Of a stretch of DNA of 64,000 nt, positions 61,953 to 64,000 are shown piece by piece. How positions within the stretch are numbered: position 1 is the first letter of the stretch; each line of letters starts with the position of its first letter. The position numbers were made by a program, and so were the translations under genes. Origin of the DNA: Actinomadura citrea (GTDB taxonomy: Bacteria; Actinomycetota; Actinomycetes; Streptosporangiales; Streptosporangiaceae); the NCBI RefSeq assembly GCF_013409045.1, contig NZ_JACCBT010000001.1, positions 8,224,669-8,288,668 on the forward strand. Reading direction: 5' to 3'. The notes under the pieces are model-generated. The model made no database searches, was not told the origin of the DNA, and worked only from the letters and a program-made list of their open reading frames with translations.

Positions 61953-62975
61953 TCAGCGGTTGAACTCGGCACGGACGCCCAGCAGCCGCACCGGACGCCG
62001 CCCGGTGAACCGGTCGAGCGCGACGAGGGCGGCCTCCTGGATCCGGGCCGGCTCACTCGACGGCGCGTCCAGCGTCCGGCCGTGGGTGCGGGTGATGAAC
62101 GGGACGTACCTGACCTTGACGACGACGCGCGCGACGTCCCTGCCGTCCGCGGCCACGTCTCCGGCAACCCGCTGCGCCAGCCGGGCGACCTCGCGGCGCA
62201 CGTCCTCCCACTCGTCCAGATCACGCTGGAAGGTGGTCTCCCGGCCGCACGAGCGCGGGACGTACGGCGCGTCGCTCACCGGGGAACGGTCCCGCCCTTG
62301 GGCGAGCCGCACCAGCCACGGCCCGGTCGTGGGGCCGACCTCCGTGGCCAGGGCATCGGGATCGGCCGACGCGAGGTCGCCCACCGTGACGATGCCGAGT
62401 CCCTTCAACCGCTTGGCCGTTTTGGCCCCGATGCCCCACAGCGCGTCGGTCGACCGGTCGCCGAGCACCTCGAACCAGGTCTCCCCGGTGAGCCGGAAGA
62501 CCCCGGCAGGTTTGCCGAACCCGGTCGCCAGCTTCGCCTGGAGCTTGTTCTCCCCGATGCCCACGGTGCATTCGAGCCCTGTCGCCGCCCGCACCCGGTC
62601 ACGGATCTCCCGGGCCACCGCCTCCGGATCATCACCGTCGACGGCCAGGAACGCCTCGTCCCACCCGAGCACCTCCACCACGACGCCGAGGCTGCGCAAC
62701 GTCGCCATGACCTGCTCCGAGGCGGACTCGTAGAGCTCCCTGTCGACGGGCAGGAACACGGCGTCCGGGCATCGACGCACCGCCGTGCGCAGCGGCAGCC
62801 CCGAATGGACGCCGTACTCGCGCGCCTCGTAGGAGGCCGTGCTGACCACGCCGCGCTTGCTCGGATCGCCGTCCCCGCCGACGACGACCGGCCGCCCGCG
62901 AAGCTCCGGGTGCCGCAGCACCTCGACGGCGGCGATGAACTGGTCCAAGTCCACATGCAGGACCCACCGAGCCAC
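61953..62975 (-). CDS. dinB: Y-family DNA polymerase, DinB2-type
   Basis: 340 aa. Palm motifs: HVDLDQFIAAVE with metal-ligand Asp9, and GWDEAFL with Asp106-Glu107. The fingers begin VVGGDGDPSKRGVVSTASYE; the little finger ends RPVRLLGVRAEF. The overall sequence resembles mycobacterial DinB2 more than E. coli Pol IV. The steric-gate position (Phe13 in E. coli) is Ile14 here, so discrimination against ribonucleotides should be weak (inference). No C-terminal clamp-binding motif is visible. Confidence 0.93.
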   Translation of the reverse strand: MARWVLHVDLDQFIAAVEVLRHPELRGRPVVVGGDGDPSKRGVVSTASYEAREYGVHSGLPLRTAVRRCPDAVFLPVDRELYESASEQVMATLRSLGVVVEVLGWDEAFLAVDGDDPEAVAREIRDRVRAATGLECTVGIGENKLQAKLATGFGKPAGVFRLTGETWFEVLGDRSTDALWGIGAKTAKRLKGLGIVTVGDLASADPDALATEVGPTTGPWLVRLAQGRDRSPVSDAPYVPRSCGRETTFQRDLDEWEDVRREVARLAQRVAGDVAADGRDVARVVVKVRYVPFITRTHGRTLDAPSSEPARIQEAALVALDRFTGRRPVRLLGVRAEFNR

Positions 62976-63052
62976 ACCCCCATTGTCCCTCTACCAGCGC
63001 GAACACCGCGACGGACCCCGCCCGGCGGCCCTCCTGCTGCTACCTTGCCGCC

Positions 63053-63139
63053 ATGACATGGCAAGATCTCGGGCCCGAGCGGGCGGAGCTTTTGAGGGCC
63101 TTCGAGTCCGGGCTCTTCCAGCCGCCGGGGAACCGATGA
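63053..63139 (+). CDS. 28-codon ORF coupled to the PPOX gene
   Basis: ATG at 63053, TGA at 63137-63139, overlapping the next ATG at 63136 (ATGA). The 28-residue product (MTWQDLGPERAELLRAFESG and eight more) has a plausible amphipathic helix. It could be a translated leader controlling the PPOX gene or a relic of a longer protein. Confidence 0.35.
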   Translation: MTWQDLGPERAELLRAFESGLFQPPGNR

Positions 63140-63588
63140 GCGCCCAGCCCCGCTCTCGCGCCGAGCGCCGCCGCGACACCGAGCACCGGCTCGGCCACGA
63201 TGTGGACCTCTGGGTGGCCAGCGCCTCACCGGAGGGCGCGCCCCATCTGGTGCCCCTGTCCTTCGACTGGGACGGCGAGGCGCTGCTGCTCGCCACCCCG
63301 GCGGACAGCCCGACCGGCAGGAACCTGGCCGCCACCCGAACCGCCCGGCTGGGACTGGGCCCCACCCGCGACGTGGTCATGATCGAGGGCGTGGTCGAGG
63401 TGCTCGACATGGCAGCGCTGCCGCAGGAGCGGGGCGACCGGTTCGCCCAGCGCACCGGCTTCGACCCGCGCACCCTGACCACGGCGTACCGCTGGTTCCG
63501 CGTCACTCCGCGCCGCGTCCAGGCATGGCGCGAGGAAAACGAACTGAACGGCCGCGAACTGATGCGCGACGGCCACTGGCTGACCTGA
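63136..63588 (+). CDS. PPOX-fold (FMN/F420-binding split barrel) protein
   Basis: 150 aa. Split beta-barrel with DLWVASASPEGAPHLVPLSF, then LATPADSPTGRNLAATRTAR and the C-terminal RVTPRRVQAW. Matches the pyridoxamine-phosphate-oxidase-like superfamily, whose actinobacterial members often bind F420; cofactor and substrate unknown. The ATG at 63136 has GGGGAA upstream and overlaps the small ORF. Confidence 0.85.
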   Translation: MSAQPRSRAERRRDTEHRLGHDVDLWVASASPEGAPHLVPLSFDWDGEALLLATPADSPTGRNLAATRTARLGLGPTRDVVMIEGVVEVLDMAALPQERGDRFAQRTGFDPRTLTTAYRWFRVTPRRVQAWREENELNGRELMRDGHWLT

Positions 63589-63628
63589 CACCCCTGGCGA
63601 GTCCTCACCGGGCCTGGACGTCACGCTC

Positions 63629-64000
63629 CTATAGGTCGTCCACAGGGAAGAGCCATTCCAGTGCCGCGACGGATTTTTCAAGGTACTTGCCGTGCCCGGT
63701 CTGGAGCCCGTAGGCCATGTCCTCCAGAACGCCGCACCTGGCGTAAAAGCCCGCGCGTGCTGTGACGTCTCCGGCCTCGGCCCGGTATCCGCCCAGGGCC
63801 AGATCAAGAGCATCAGGTCCGAGGTCGCGGTAGAGCAGGCCGAAGTCACGGGCCGGGTCGGTGATCGCGGCATCGCTCCAGTCGATGACACCGGTGACGG
63901 TCCACGCGTCCGGGTCGATGAGGACGTGTTCGATCCCCAGGTCGTTGTGGGAGAACACCAGATCACGCGGGTCGGCCGGCGGCGAGGCGCCGAGGAACGC
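63629..64000 (-). CDS. APH-family phosphotransferase, C-terminal part
   Basis: Open from the window edge to TAG at 63629-63631 (123 residues seen). Brenner-type motif FSHNDLGIEHVLID carries the catalytic Asp, and GVIDWSDAAITDPARDFG the metal-binding Asp. Members phosphorylate aminoglycosides, macrolides or small metabolites; the substrate cannot be told from this part. Confidence 0.85.
   Translation of the reverse strand, partial: AFLGASPPADPRDLVFSHNDLGIEHVLIDPDAWTVTGVIDWSDAAITDPARDFGLLYRDLGPDALDLALGGYRAEAGDVTARAGFYARCGVLEDMAYGLQTGHGKYLEKSVAALEWLFPVDDL

Overview
The window is high-GC actinomycete chromosome. Codons end almost always in G or C, GTG starts and GGAG/GAAGG ribosome binding sites are frequent, and DUF397, Scr1/DUF5753-type XRE, DUF1707, DUF4132, CAP-domain and DinB2-type genes occur together. 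The gene content fits Streptosporangiales/Thermomonosporaceae, and Actinomadura is my best guess (inference; no rRNA is present to test it). I see no transposase, integrase, CRISPR array, tRNA or rRNA. The DNA looks like core chromosome with scattered lineage-specific genes.

Layout. 1-4.8 kb (minus): the end of a Gly/Tyr-rich protein, tsaE, an alpha/beta hydrolase, alr and the NAD(P)HX repair enzyme. 4.8-6.6 kb (plus): an XRE regulator with two DUF397 partners. 6.7-8.7 kb (minus): an ABC transporter pair. 8.7-11.7 kb: divergent glmS and coaA. 11.7-15.4 kb: a Tat-exported PhoX-type phosphatase and a divergent DUF4132 protein. 15.5-19.5 kb (plus): an MMPL exporter, histidine kinase and LuxR-type response regulator in one operon. 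19.5-23.1 kb (minus): two ATPase/permease ABC pairs in one operon. 23.2-25.3 kb: a DUF389 membrane protein, a lipoprotein HNH nuclease and a small membrane protein. 25.3-27.9 kb (minus): rplM-rpsI-glmM. 28.4-32.2 kb (plus): a membrane-anchored CAP protein and two paralogous single-pass membrane proteins of unknown function.

32.2-56.7 kb is the translation supercluster on the minus strand. In transcription order it reads rpsL-rpsG-fusA-tuf, rpsJ-rplC-rplD-rplW-rplB-rpsS-rplV-rpsC-rplP-rpmC-rpsQ, rplN-rplX-rplE-rpsZ-rpsH-rplF-rplR-rpsE-rpmD-rplO, secY-adk-map, infA-rpmJ-rpsM-rpsK-rpsD-rpoA-rplQ and truA. It is interrupted only at 37.4-39.6 kb, by a DNA-binding protein and a metallophosphoesterase on the plus strand and a DUF1707 gene. 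GC-rich hairpins punctuate the cluster, including a 15-bp stem after tuf and paired hairpins after rplQ. rpoB/rpoC are not immediately upstream of rpsL as they are in many actinobacteria; a long Gln/Gly/Tyr-rich tail-anchored protein is there instead.

57.2-64 kb: that Gln-rich protein, an aldo/keto reductase, an EamA exporter divergent from an Lrp-type regulator, a small secreted four-Cys protein, a DinB2-type polymerase with Ile at the sugar steric gate, a PPOX-fold protein preceded by a coupled 28-codon ORF, and the C-terminal part of an APH-type phosphotransferase.

The observations most worth following up are the steric-gate substitution in the DinB2-type polymerase, a probable CTG start and missed N-terminus in the CAP gene, structured leaders before rplM and rpsM, the XRE/DUF397 module with a shared DNA motif, the two paralogous membrane proteins, the prion-like tail-anchored protein, a 43-bp duplicated hairpin element inside the ABC operon, and three short tandem duplications that each span a stop codon. 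I did not find one clearly new multi-gene system.
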